In this document: positions 1 through 7,572 of the stretch, one piece after another
Layout: the number at the start of each line of letters is the position of its first letter
Numbering within the stretch: the first letter of the stretch is position 1
From: Treponema sp.
Lineage (GTDB): Bacteria > Spirochaetota > Spirochaetia > Treponematales > Breznakiellaceae
DNA length: 58,981 nucleotides
Assembly: GCA_009781635.1 (NCBI GenBank)
Contig: WQXU01000017.1
Location: forward strand, 1-58,981
Direction: 5' to 3'
Program-made: the position numbers and the translations under genes
The notes under the pieces: generated by a model
Seen by the model: only the letters and a program-made list of their open reading frames with translations
Told to the model about the DNA's origin: nothing
The model's database searches: none

Positions 1-93
1 CCCTGCGGTGAAGACAAATGGACTTTGGATATGATGGCAGCAGAAGACGGGAAATATTTTAATACAATCCAGCTGATTGCCAAAGTCATCTGA
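1..93 (+). CDS. C-terminal fragment of an unidentified protein
   Basis: The window opens inside a reading frame that runs from base 1 to a TGA at 91-93. Only about 30 residues are visible, ending in QLIAKVI, which is too little to assign a family. It lies 38 bases upstream of the HxlR-type regulator on the same strand and could be part of the same transcription unit. The rest of the gene is outside the window. Confidence 0.5.
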   Translation, partial: PCGEDKWTLDMMAAEDGKYFNTIQLIAKVI

Positions 94-131
94 GTATAAA
101 CATTTTCTTAATAATAAGGATATTTATAAAG

Positions 132-500
132 ATGAAGATACGAAAAGAATACACTTGCCCTTTAGAAATTGTCCATGATTTCATAAAAGGAAAATGGAAA
201 ACTATTATTGTATTTCAATTGAGTTTTGGCAATACATCATTATCGAAATTAAAACGTGATATAACCGGCATTAGTGAAAAAATGTTACTGCAGCAGCTTA
301 AAGAATTAAAAAAATACGGAATGGTGGATAAGATCAGCGGCATTGGCTATCCGCTGCATGTTGAGTATTTTCTTACAGAACGCGGAAAAAAAATAGCGAA
401 CGCTGTTTACTTGATGCAGGAAATTGGTATTGAATACATGGTAGAACATGGTCATACAGACTGGCTTGATCGCAAGGGAATAAAGTACAAGAAAGATTAA
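132..500 (+). CDS. HxlR-family winged-helix transcriptional regulator
   Basis: This 122-residue protein has the usual HxlR length and layout. The N-terminal CPLEIVHDFIKGKWK motif has the conserved Cys9 and the Gly-Lys-Trp typical of the family. It is followed by a winged helix with a LLQQLKEL recognition-helix region and a LTERGKK turn. HxlR proteins are dimeric DNA-binding regulators that often respond to electrophiles, oxidants or aldehydes through the N-terminal Cys. An AAGGAT ribosome-binding site precedes the ATG. The next gene encodes an isochorismatase-like lipoprotein, with an inverted repeat TTAGT-N4-ACTAA (557-570) in front of it that could be the operator. The effector is unknown. 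Confidence 0.88.
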   Translation: MKIRKEYTCPLEIVHDFIKGKWKTIIVFQLSFGNTSLSKLKRDITGISEKMLLQQLKELKKYGMVDKISGIGYPLHVEYFLTERGKKIANAVYLMQEIGIEYMVEHGHTDWLDRKGIKYKKD

Positions 501-556
501 ATACTAAAAAATATTTTTACATATTACCCGCCGGGTTTGATCTATATACCCACCAA

Positions 557-570
557 TTAGTTTGTACTAA
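557..570. promoter_or_regulatory. Inverted repeat, candidate HxlR operator
   Basis: TTAGT-TTGT-ACTAA is a perfect 5-bp inverted repeat between the HxlR regulator and the isochorismatase-like gene, about 75 bases before the latter's ATG. HxlR regulators usually bind short palindromes containing GTAC/ACT-like sequence next to their own gene. The assignment rests on position and symmetry alone. Confidence 0.3.
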
Positions 571-645
571 CAAAATAGTAAGTAATTTACAACTTTATTG
601 AATAAGTTATTATTTTAATAACAAATATTTAAGGAGTTGTTACTT

Positions 646-1254
646 ATGAAAAAGAACATTTTCCGGATTGGAATAGTTTTGACTATTCTGATAACATTCA
701 TTTCTGCTTGTGCCACAAGCAGTTCAGGCGGAAGAAGCGGTTCTGTCGATTTTGCTTTAGTAATAATCGATGTGCAAAATGATTATTTTGAAGGAGGCAG
801 TCATACGCTTCACAATCCTTTAGGAGCATTAAACAATGCAGAGAAAATCCTGAATCAATTTCGAACAAGAAGTTTACCGGTTATTCATGTTCAACATGTA
901 AATCCAAAAGGTGCAGGCTTTTTTGAACTGGACACATGGGGTGTTCAAATACATGAAAAGTTAACTCCGCTTGGCAATGAGCCTGTTGTTGTAAAACATC
1001 AAATCAGCAGTTTTGCAGGAACTGAACTTGCAGATATCTTAAAAGAAAGAGGCATAAACAGATTGATAATTTGCGGAATGCAAACTAATATTTGTGTGGA
1101 GACAACATCAAAAGATGCTAAAGCAAGAGGGTTTTCCATTGTAGTACTGGAAGATGCTTGTGCAGCACGTAGTATCGAAATACATAATAATGCAATAGAA
1201 ACATTACGCAGAGATTATGCCTCAATAACAAGAACCGCCAGATTTAGGTTTTAA
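646..1254 (+). CDS. Isochorismatase-family hydrolase, predicted lipoprotein
   Basis: The protein is a cysteine hydrolase of the isochorismatase/nicotinamidase fold. The catalytic triad is visible as Asp42 (in IIDVQNDYF), Lys117 (in VVVKHQISSF) and Cys150 (in CGMQTNICVE), after the family's typical cis-peptide region. Unusually for this mostly cytosolic family, it begins with a signal peptide and the lipobox FISAC (Cys22), so it is probably anchored outside the cytoplasm. The ATG at 646 is chosen because AAGGAG at 631-636 lies nine bases before it; a TTG at 637 would have no spacing. The substrate is unknown. The upstream HxlR gene may regulate it. Confidence 0.87.
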   Translation: MKKNIFRIGIVLTILITFISACATSSSGGRSGSVDFALVIIDVQNDYFEGGSHTLHNPLGALNNAEKILNQFRTRSLPVIHVQHVNPKGAGFFELDTWGVQIHEKLTPLGNEPVVVKHQISSFAGTELADILKERGINRLIICGMQTNICVETTSKDAKARGFSIVVLEDACAARSIEIHNNAIETLRRDYASITRTARFRF

Positions 1255-1261
1255 TTAATTT

Positions 1262-1313
1262 TTTATACATACATGTTATACTGTATATTGATGGTATGAC
1301 ATGTATGTATAAA
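1262..1313. repeat. Perfect 15-bp inverted repeat
   Basis: TTTATACATACATGT (1262-1276) is repeated exactly in reverse complement at 1299-1313, with a 22-base spacer. It starts seven bases after the isochorismatase-like gene. The arms are AT-rich and no T-run follows, so it is not a clear intrinsic terminator. It could be a cruciform, an mRNA 3' end hairpin or the relic of a small mobile element. Confidence 0.75.
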
Positions 1314-1450
1314 GTTAGAATGTTCCTTGAAATATTAAAAATGATATTATATACTGGAATTCTTTAATGAATACGGAACTTTATTTTTTGATGCAGGCGG
1401 AATGAAAAGATCAATACCATTTTTAGTATAAAGGCAGGGAATATAAAAAG

Positions 1451-2056
1451 ATGAAAATATTTGATATGAATTTTAATCGAAGGTTAGAAGATCAACTGGA
1501 ATTCATTATTGAAATTGATAAAGCAAAAAATATTTTAAGAAAAACAAAATTGTTTGACGGAAACCGCTTTGAAAATGATGCAGAACATTCCTGGACAATA
1601 TGTATTATGGCATTATTATTAAGAGAATATTCAAATTTTTCTGTAAACATTGAAAAAGTAATAATAATGTTATTGTTACACGATATAGTAGAAATAGACG
1701 CAGGAGATACATTTTTATATTTTAAAGATAAAGATAATGTACATGATAAAGAAAGAAAAGCAGCGGAAAGAATATTTGGATTATTGGAAAATGATCAAAA
1801 AGAATATTTTATTAATATATGGAATGAGTTTGAAGAAAAAGAAACAAACGAAGCAAAATTTGCCGTTGTTTTTGACAGATTAGAACCAATGTTGCAAAAT
1901 TATATTAATGAAGGGTATACCTGGAAAAAACATAATATAACATATGATATGGTTATAGAAAATAACCAACATATAAAAAATGGTTCAAAGGAAATCTGGG
2001 AATTTGCATTGAAATTATTAGACAAGGCAGTGGAAAAAGGGTATTTAACAAAATGA
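1451..2056 (+). CDS. HD-domain phosphohydrolase (YfbR/HD_3 type)
   Basis: This 201-residue protein belongs to the HD superfamily of metal-dependent phosphohydrolases. The metal ligands are visible: His46 in DAEHSW, the His77-Asp78 pair in LLLHDIVE, and Asp142 in VVFDRLEP. Family members of this size are 5'-nucleotidases (YfbR-like) or related nucleotide hydrolases. The sequence is very AT-rich and Lys/Asn/Ile-rich, like its neighbours in the first 6 kb and unlike most of the window. It has its own upstream spacer of almost 200 bases. The substrate cannot be read from the sequence. Confidence 0.85.
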   Translation: MKIFDMNFNRRLEDQLEFIIEIDKAKNILRKTKLFDGNRFENDAEHSWTICIMALLLREYSNFSVNIEKVIIMLLLHDIVEIDAGDTFLYFKDKDNVHDKERKAAERIFGLLENDQKEYFINIWNEFEEKETNEAKFAVVFDRLEPMLQNYINEGYTWKKHNITYDMVIENNQHIKNGSKEIWEFALKLLDKAVEKGYLTK

Positions 2057-2091
2057 TGGATAGTTTTTTGAATGATAAAAAAGCAAAAATG

Positions 2092-2120
2092 TTCATTTTT
2101 AAATTCTATTATGATATAAT
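2092..2120 (+). promoter_or_regulatory. Candidate sigma-70 promoter for the 2169 gene pair
   Basis: TTCATT (2092-2097), a 17-base spacer and a perfect TATAAT (2115-2120) lie 48 bases upstream of the ATG at 2169. A strong GGAGG ribosome-binding site at 2155-2159 follows. The -35 is weak, but the -10, spacing and position are good. Confidence 0.5.
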
Positions 2121-2168
2121 CTTATCTACCTTATTTAAATAGTTAAATTTTATCGGAGGATCAATTAA

Positions 2169-2738
2169 ATGAAAACAATCTTAAAATCAATGAAAATGTC
2201 TAAATACAAAATTCCCGGGGATAAGATCAATATATTCGAAGATATTATTCAAAAATATGAAGCATTGAATGCACCTTCCTTAGGCAGTGAATGTGATGAG
2301 GAATTCAGTATAGCAATGGAAAAACATCTTACCAAAGAACAACGCTTCCGGTTATTTGAACAAAACGGATCTTGCAAGGGTACTAGCAGCGATAAAGAGC
2401 GCAATGCATTCGCATTTGAACATGCAGGTAAAACTCTTGCTGAAAGACTGGAGATATTTAATAAAGTCTCCGGCAGAAATGCAGTTTTAAATGAAAAAGA
2501 TAATACAATCACTTTTAATTTTGCCTGCACGCATGGGTATTACAAACGAGTGAATGAAGGAAAGTATCTTTCTCTGCCAAAATCAATTAAATCATACTTT
2601 GAAAGATGTGCAGGCGGCAGATTGTATGGATACGAAAAAGCATTGGGGATAAAACTGAAGATCAAATCAGTTGATATTTCTCCGCTTAAAAAAAACATGA
2701 AAAACCCTGTTGTGTTTACATTTGAGATAATCAAATAA
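2169..2738 (+). CDS. Conserved hypothetical protein with Cys/His clusters
   Basis: This is a soluble 189-residue protein with no signal peptide or membrane segment. Visible features are Cys42 (SECDEEF), Cys69 (GSCKG), Cys120/His122 (FACTHGYYKR) and Cys147 (ERCAGGRLYGYEKALG). The layout loosely resembles small L-2-amino-thiazoline-4-carboxylate hydrolase-like or DUF6144-like proteins, but I cannot assign it firmly. A GGAGG ribosome-binding site nine bases upstream supports the ATG. It is followed after seven bases by the 2746 gene, probably its operon partner. Confidence 0.7.
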   Translation: MKTILKSMKMSKYKIPGDKINIFEDIIQKYEALNAPSLGSECDEEFSIAMEKHLTKEQRFRLFEQNGSCKGTSSDKERNAFAFEHAGKTLAERLEIFNKVSGRNAVLNEKDNTITFNFACTHGYYKRVNEGKYLSLPKSIKSYFERCAGGRLYGYEKALGIKLKIKSVDISPLKKNMKNPVVFTFEIIK

Positions 2739-2745
2739 ATTATCA

Positions 2746-3933
2746 ATGAGTTCACAACACGGCGGAACAGTAACATTAAAACCAATAAACGAAGTTGCTG
2801 TATTCCTGAAAAAACTGATACCGGCGAACATACCTGAAGTTTATGCACTGAAACCAATATTTAAGAAAGTTGCAAGCGAAGAAAACATACGAAAAGGTGT
2901 AATTGCCTTCAGGAATTTTTTATATACATTATGTGACTTTTTAATATCAGACGGGCATTTATATGCTAAACCGCCGAAAAGTCCCAAGAGCATGGACGAT
3001 TATCCTTTTTTACATAATGTTACAAACCTGTTAGTTGACATTGGTTATCACAGCAAGCTGGCCAAAAGCAGCAATTCATTGATAATAACAGAAATACCCT
3101 CATGTACTGCCGCAGCTGACGATAATAAAAAAATAAAAACGCCAAGAATTTCTGTTTCCAGTCTGATTGAATGCTTGCGGTTTTTAACCCTTTGCGGTTT
3201 TGTCTTTAAGGGTATTGACTTAGAAGCAAAAGCTTTTGATATTTCAAAATTACAATTGTTAGAGGTATCATATCCTAATAATCCCATCATGCTGATTGGG
3301 TTAAAAGCCATGTCGATTGCCGATATGGAATTGCGAAAGAGCAGAAGGTATTGGAATGATAATTATTTTTTACGATGCGATTACAGGTTAATGAAAGCAG
3401 AAGATACAGACATACTTGATATTTTAAAAGATTTTTTACATCCTTTACCCAAAAAACTTCAAAAGTTCGCTTTAAATTTACATCAGCGTTACACAGTTAT
3501 GGGAATGACTTGTGTAATAAATCCAAGGGATGTTAATTTTGCTTATGCGCAAACGGCACTTAAATCAACTTCCTTAAGCTCGAAGACCGAAGGAAGTTTT
3601 GCGCATATAAAAGAAAGCTGGCGAACTTTATCCTCACAACATATATACTCCCGAAGGGTATGGGGATTTTCCTTATCCTTAAAAGAAGGTTACTGCTTGA
3701 TTATAAGAGCTAAAAAAACTGATATGTATGCTGATGTTATCAAAGAATTCCCTTTATCATTACAGAAAATAATTGCAAGAGGATATGGCTGTGACAGAAA
3801 GCTGCGAAATGAGCGCTGTCAGGGCGGCTGTCAGGGGATTCGCATACCTTTAGATGACTCAATATTAAATATTAGCAGTCACATTGAATCTTGGCTTGAT
3901 AATGAAGTGATGTATTTACGAAAAAATAAATAA
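2746..3933 (+). CDS. Hypothetical protein (395 aa)
   Basis: I do not recognise this protein. It is a 395-residue, mostly helical, basic and soluble-looking product with no signal peptide and no clear membrane segment. A Cys-Gly cluster near the C-terminus (RCQGGCQGIRIPLDD) and a Cys/Asp pair in FLRCDYRLMKAEDTD are the only motif-like features. It starts seven bases after the 2169 gene stops, without a good ribosome-binding site, which suggests translational coupling. Like its partner it is AT-rich. Its stop is 18 bases before the first copy of a 16-base direct repeat (3951-3966). Confidence 0.65.
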   Translation: MSSQHGGTVTLKPINEVAVFLKKLIPANIPEVYALKPIFKKVASEENIRKGVIAFRNFLYTLCDFLISDGHLYAKPPKSPKSMDDYPFLHNVTNLLVDIGYHSKLAKSSNSLIITEIPSCTAAADDNKKIKTPRISVSSLIECLRFLTLCGFVFKGIDLEAKAFDISKLQLLEVSYPNNPIMLIGLKAMSIADMELRKSRRYWNDNYFLRCDYRLMKAEDTDILDILKDFLHPLPKKLQKFALNLHQRYTVMGMTCVINPRDVNFAYAQTALKSTSLSSKTEGSFAHIKESWRTLSSQHIYSRRVWGFSLSLKEGYCLIIRAKKTDMYADVIKEFPLSLQKIIARGYGCDRKLRNERCQGGCQGIRIPLDDSILNISSHIESWLDNEVMYLRKNK

Positions 3934-3950
3934 TCTTATGGAATTCAATA

Positions 3951-3966
3951 ATGATTCAATATTAAT
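3951..3966. repeat. 16-base direct repeat, left copy
   Basis: ATGATTCAATATTAAT occurs here and exactly again at 4937-4952. The two copies bracket the truncated hemerythrin and the thioesterase gene, a segment of just under 1 kb. An exact 16-base repeat at that distance is unlikely by chance even in AT-rich DNA. Confidence 0.75.
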
Positions 3967-4075
3967 TGTGCGTTTCGGCTGCAATTTTAGCGGAATTGGA
4001 CTATTCAAATTTGTATGACTTTTGCGGTATAATAAGCTGGTCTTATAAAACAGTAAAGGGATAAAAACAATAAAT

Positions 4076-4336
4076 ATGTTGGGCGATTATATTGTTAAAC
4101 ATTTTAACGATGAAGAAGCTTTGCAGAAACAATCAGATTATCCAAAATACGATTTACACAGGGAACAGCACCAGATTTATTTTGCCGAGTTTCAAAAGTT
4201 GAAAAATGAATTTATTGAAAATGGACATTCAATGGAGTTTACGCTTCATCTGAACAATTCCGTAATTGGCTGGATTGTTAAGCATATTAAAACTGTCGAT
4301 AATGAATTTGGCAAATACTATAATTCAAATAAGTGA
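4076..4336 (+). pseudogene. Truncated bacteriohemerythrin
   Basis: The 86 residues match the second half of bacteriohemerythrin, the oxygen-binding di-iron four-helix bundle. Visible ligands are His and Glu in KHFNDEE, the HxxxH pair in HREQH, and the His/Asp pair in WIVKHIKTVD. The first helix with the N-terminal His ligand, about 40-50 residues of a normal 130-residue protein, is absent. No frame upstream encodes it. The putative ATG has only a distant AAAGGG. A TATAAT at 4028-4033 could still drive transcription. It is more likely a deletion remnant than a working oxygen carrier, although a partial di-iron or mono-iron protein cannot be excluded. Confidence 0.7.
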
Positions 4337-4347
4337 GGTCTGTTATT

Positions 4348-4827
4348 TTGTCGGAATTAAAACCAAAGTATATTTCTCAATCAAAAACCGAGCAAGTTCA
4401 AATTGTTATGTCAGTAGATATAAACGGAAAAGGCCGTTTATTCGGCGGCCGATTAGCTGAATGGATAGATATAGTAGCCGCAGTAGTGGCAAGACGGCAC
4501 TCTGGCCGGGAAGTAACCACAGTATCTATCGACAATCTGCATTTCAAAGCGCCAGCATATATCAACGATACAGTAGTTTTGATTGGCAGCGTAACCTATG
4601 TCGGAAAAACCTCCATTGAGGTGAAAGTTGATACATACGCAGAAAATTTAACTGGTGAACGCAAAATGATAAACAAGGCATATGTTGTACTGGTTGCACT
4701 TGATGAAAATGAAAAACCCGTTTCAGTACCCCCTCTGGTAATAGAAAATGAACAGCAAAAGGAAGAATGGGAAGCAGGAGAAAAACGGCGGCTCTTACAA
4801 ATAAGTAACAATAAAATATTTGAATAG
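4348..4827 (+). CDS. Hotdog-fold acyl-CoA thioesterase (YciA-like)
   Basis: The protein is a single-hotdog acyl-CoA thioester hydrolase of about 159 residues, the usual length. The family signature GKGRLFGGRLAEWIDIVAAVVARR spans residues 28-50, followed by the DNLHFKAPAYINDTV strand region. These enzymes cleave acyl-CoAs to free acids plus CoA as hexamers or trimers of dimers. I prefer the TTG at 4348, which gives MSELKPKYIS and has GTGAGG about nine bases upstream. The GTG at 4333 overlaps the previous stop and would use the ribosome-binding site as codons. It sits between the two 16-base direct repeats. Confidence 0.85.
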   Translation: MSELKPKYISQSKTEQVQIVMSVDINGKGRLFGGRLAEWIDIVAAVVARRHSGREVTTVSIDNLHFKAPAYINDTVVLIGSVTYVGKTSIEVKVDTYAENLTGERKMINKAYVVLVALDENEKPVSVPPLVIENEQQKEEWEAGEKRRLLQISNNKIFE

Positions 4828-4871
4828 GAAGATATGTAGAATAAAAGTATGGGTGCTGATAAATCAATTTG

Positions 4872-4905
4872 GAAACAATCCCAGGAATTTATTTTGGATT
4901 GTTTC
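4872..4905 (+). terminator. Stem-loop after the thioesterase gene
   Basis: GAAACAATCC (4872-4881) pairs perfectly with GGATTGTTTC (4896-4905) across a 14-base loop, 44 bases past the thioesterase stop. No U-tract follows, so it may be a 3'-end stabiliser or weak terminator. Confidence 0.45.
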
Positions 4906-4936
4906 AAGCGATAATGCCGCTTATTAGATATGTTTA

Positions 4937-4952
4937 ATGATTCAATATTAAT
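4937..4952. repeat. 16-base direct repeat, right copy
   Basis: Exact second copy of ATGATTCAATATTAAT, also at 3951-3966. It marks the right edge of the hemerythrin-remnant/thioesterase segment. Confidence 0.75.
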
Positions 4953-5032
4953 CTTACGTTAAGTGTGGCCGAGCCTGTCAGTTTCAATTGAATATACCAT
5001 TAATTAAATGATGATTATAAAAAATGAACCCA

Positions 5033-5785
5033 TTATTCTATTTCCATTCTTATTATATTTTCCATATAACTTATATATTCTTTTATGTCATTTTGTCTAT
5101 TTATGATTTTATTGAAATTCCATTTTTCTGCTTCTTCTATTAAGTTTTTCCATATTTCATATTTTTCTTTCACCCATTTTGCAGATACAGTTTTATTACC
5201 TATCTTGTTATTTAATAATGTATAGATAATTCTGCAAATATTTAAAACAATATATGCTTGATTTTGTCCTTTTTTCAACCAGTCATTATCATTAATTTTT
5301 GGATTCCATTCTTTGTAAAAATCATTAATACAACATTTTTTTATTTCTTCTATACTAATATTATAGTTAATTATTTCCTTAAAATCTTTTCCATATATTG
5401 TTTTCCCATAATTTAATAACAAATAATTATTTATTAGCCATTCGTTTCCATAACCAGCTTTTTCATAAAATTTTCCATTATAATAAGGACGGGGTATATT
5501 TGGAATACTTTTTTCATTGAACATAAATAATGGTGTATACGATACTTCAAGCCTATTTCCCCATAAATTATTTATTTTAATAATTTCCTTATGTAAAATT
5601 TCTATATTTTTAATTTCAATTTTATTCAATAATGTTTTTGTTATTACAATTAAATCAATATCGCTGCTATTTTCATCAAAACCGCCATATATTAAAGAGC
5701 CAAATAAATATATTCCAACAATATTTTCACATTTTTCCAGCAATTTATCTTTAAATACATTTATAAATTCGTATATTTTATTCAT
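5033..5785 (-). CDS. Aminoglycoside-adenylyltransferase-like nucleotidyltransferase (DUF4111 type)
   Basis: This 250-residue protein has the Pol-beta nucleotidyltransferase signature: Gly29-Ser30 in YLFGSLIYGG followed by the metal-binding Asp42-x-Asp44 in SSDIDL. The C-terminal half is the helical DUF4111 domain seen in spectinomycin/streptomycin adenylyltransferases of the AadA/Spc group. Members transfer AMP from ATP to aminoglycosides, but many chromosomal relatives have unknown substrates. The gene is extremely AT-rich and Ile/Asn/Lys-rich, far from the rest of the window, which suggests recent acquisition from a low-GC donor. No Shine-Dalgarno sequence precedes the ATG. Confidence 0.82.
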   Translation of the reverse strand: MNKIYEFINVFKDKLLEKCENIVGIYLFGSLIYGGFDENSSDIDLIVITKTLLNKIEIKNIEILHKEIIKINNLWGNRLEVSYTPLFMFNEKSIPNIPRPYYNGKFYEKAGYGNEWLINNYLLLNYGKTIYGKDFKEIINYNISIEEIKKCCINDFYKEWNPKINDNDWLKKGQNQAYIVLNICRIIYTLLNNKIGNKTVSAKWVKEKYEIWKNLIEEAEKWNFNKIINRQNDIKEYISYMENIIRMEIE

Positions 5786-5835
5786 ATAATATTATAAAAT
5801 ATTATTCAATATAATTATGAACATTTTTGATCATC

Positions 5836-5922
5836 TTAGCCCGCTATGTCACATAACATGTGATTAACGCCGACTTCTTCCTCACCCCAGGTTCCGGAAA
5901 TTGCCAGGCAGGCATACACCAT
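5836..5922 (-). other. Possible gene remnant between CDF and nucleotidyltransferase genes
   Basis: This stretch is noticeably GC-richer than its AT-rich surroundings. On the minus strand it holds a 28-codon frame whose ATG overlaps the stop of the CDF gene (TAATG) and which ends in MLCDIAG-stop at 5836. It also contains the palindrome TCACAT-AAC-ATGTGA (5849-5863). It may be the tail of a lost gene or a regulatory insert. Coding is unproven. Confidence 0.25.
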
Positions 5923-6821
5923 TATATACAATTAATAAATTCACATGATTCATTTTGTGTTTCAAACTCTATTGTAATATGCTGTATCCCTTCTTCTTTT
6001 AATAATGCCCTTATTTTATTTTTTAACTCTGCTAATTCTTCCATCGATACAGATTTTTCTAATTTTACATGAATAGTTAATACATTATACTCTTCGTCTA
6101 ATGACCAAATATGCAGATCATGGATATTTAGTATATTTTCAATTTGCTTTATTCCTTCAATAATGTGCTCTTGTTTTAATTCACGAGGCGTTCCCTGTAA
6201 AATTATAGGAAGTATTTGCCTGAATATTCTAATTACATTATACAATACAAATAAAGAAATTATTATTGATAATATTGGATCAAAAATAGTTAATCCTGTA
6301 AAATAAATTAAAATTGAACCAATTAAAACCGCGCCCCAGCCTAAAACATCTTCAAGTAAATGCAGGGAAACAACTTTCTCATTTATTGTTTTACCTTTTC
6401 TGGTTCTTAAAACTGCCGCTCCATTTACTGCTATACCAACGATTGATAAAATAAACATGCCTATTGCATTTGTTTCCTGCGGCTCAAAGATACGAGGAAT
6501 TGCCTCTAATAAAATAAAGATACTTCCAACAATAAGCACAACAGCGGTTATTATTGCTCCCAGTAATGAAAAACGTTTATATCCATAACTATATAATTTA
6601 TTTCCTTTCTTTTTTGACAATTTTTGAAAATACCAGGACAGCCCAAGCGACAAACTATCCCCAAAATCATGAATAGCATCAGAAATAATTGCTATACTAT
6701 TTGTTAATATTCCGCCAACAAGTTCAATTACCGTAAATGACAAATTAAGAAAAAATGCAATTCCAATATTACTGGCGCTATCGTGCGAATGGTTATGTCC
6801 ATGATTATGAGAATGACCCAT
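5922..6821 (-). CDS. Cation diffusion facilitator (CDF) metal exporter
   Basis: This is a 299-residue CDF transporter that exports Zn2+ or another divalent metal against protons. The N-terminus is a His-rich tail (HSHNHGHNHSHD). About six transmembrane helices follow, including the metal-binding Asp/His helices with SDAIHDFGDS and HLLEDVLGWG. A cytoplasmic ferredoxin-like domain of about 90 residues contains IHDLHIWSLDEEYNVLTIHV. A GGAGG sequence supports the ATG. The His-rich tail favours zinc, but the metal is inferred. It is AT-rich like its downstream neighbour and stands between that gene and the pspA operon. Confidence 0.92.
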   Translation of the reverse strand: MGHSHNHGHNHSHDSASNIGIAFFLNLSFTVIELVGGILTNSIAIISDAIHDFGDSLSLGLSWYFQKLSKKKGNKLYSYGYKRFSLLGAIITAVVLIVGSIFILLEAIPRIFEPQETNAIGMFILSIVGIAVNGAAVLRTRKGKTINEKVVSLHLLEDVLGWGAVLIGSILIYFTGLTIFDPILSIIISLFVLYNVIRIFRQILPIILQGTPRELKQEHIIEGIKQIENILNIHDLHIWSLDEEYNVLTIHVKLEKSVSMEELAELKNKIRALLKEEGIQHITIEFETQNESCEFINCI

Positions 6822-6881
6822 TATATCCTCCAGGAGAAACTCATCTTAAATATTTTTGATTTCTCCATCGGCGGCGTTTTA

Positions 6882-7571
6882 TTATTTCTCGGGTAATGCC
6901 TTCATTTTTTCTTTGAGTTCCAAAAGCATCACATCGGCGCTGGCGTCGGATTTTTCCAGTTCCTTAAAGCGTTTTTCCAGGTTGTTGTTGCTGGTAAAAT
7001 CATGCAGTTCCTTGCTTGCATCCGCCATGGCTTCCATTTCATCCACTTTTGCAGCCATGCGATCGAAGGCGTCAAAAGCGCTGCGGTTGCCTGATACGCT
7101 GGAAATTGTATACTGAATTTTCTGCTGGGCTTCAGCGCGTTTTGCGCGGGCGATAAGCAGGTTCTTTTTGCGCTGGGCTTCTTCAATTTTATTCTGCAGT
7201 TCCCTCAAACTTTCTTTTAAGTGATCAACCGAATTTTTTTGGACTTCCCATTGTTTCTGATACTCGGCGGATGCATTGTCGTATTCCTGTTTGCGCAGAA
7301 GGGCTTCCTTGGCAAGATCATCCTTGCCGGCGGTAACTGCAAGCATCGCTTTTCGTTCCCAATCTTTGGATTGCGCAATCTGATTATCTTTTTCACGTTC
7401 CAGTTTTTTTTCGTCCGCAATTGCCATGGCAACCGCTTTCTTGGATTCGATTAACTGTTCGTTCATTTCGATGATAAGCTGGTTTAACATTTTTTCCGGC
7501 TTTTCAGCTTTGCCGATTAATGCGTTTGCATTTGCGGCGATAAGGGTTTTTAATCTTGCAAAGAATCCCAT
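6882..7571 (-). CDS. pspA: PspA/IM30-family membrane-stress protein
   Basis: This 229-residue protein is almost entirely coiled coil (residues 25-190) with the N-terminal amphipathic helix MGFFARLKTLIAANANALI typical of PspA/Vipp1. These ESCRT-III-like proteins assemble on the inner membrane and protect it from leakage and phage or envelope stress. GGAGGAGC precedes the ATG. It is the last gene of a minus-strand operon with the YbjN-like and STAS genes, separated from the former by one base. No PspF-type activator is nearby, so control probably comes through the upstream sigma-70 promoter at 8602-8630. Confidence 0.88.
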   Translation of the reverse strand: MGFFARLKTLIAANANALIGKAEKPEKMLNQLIIEMNEQLIESKKAVAMAIADEKKLEREKDNQIAQSKDWERKAMLAVTAGKDDLAKEALLRKQEYDNASAEYQKQWEVQKNSVDHLKESLRELQNKIEEAQRKKNLLIARAKRAEAQQKIQYTISSVSGNRSAFDAFDRMAAKVDEMEAMADASKELHDFTSNNNLEKRFKELEKSDASADVMLLELKEKMKALPEK

Positions 7572-7572
7572 G

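Noticed and set aside
4266-4460. Extra plus-strand frame overlapping the hemerythrin fragment and thioesterase
   Set aside because: It overlaps two better-supported frames and has no ribosome-binding site or recognisable product.
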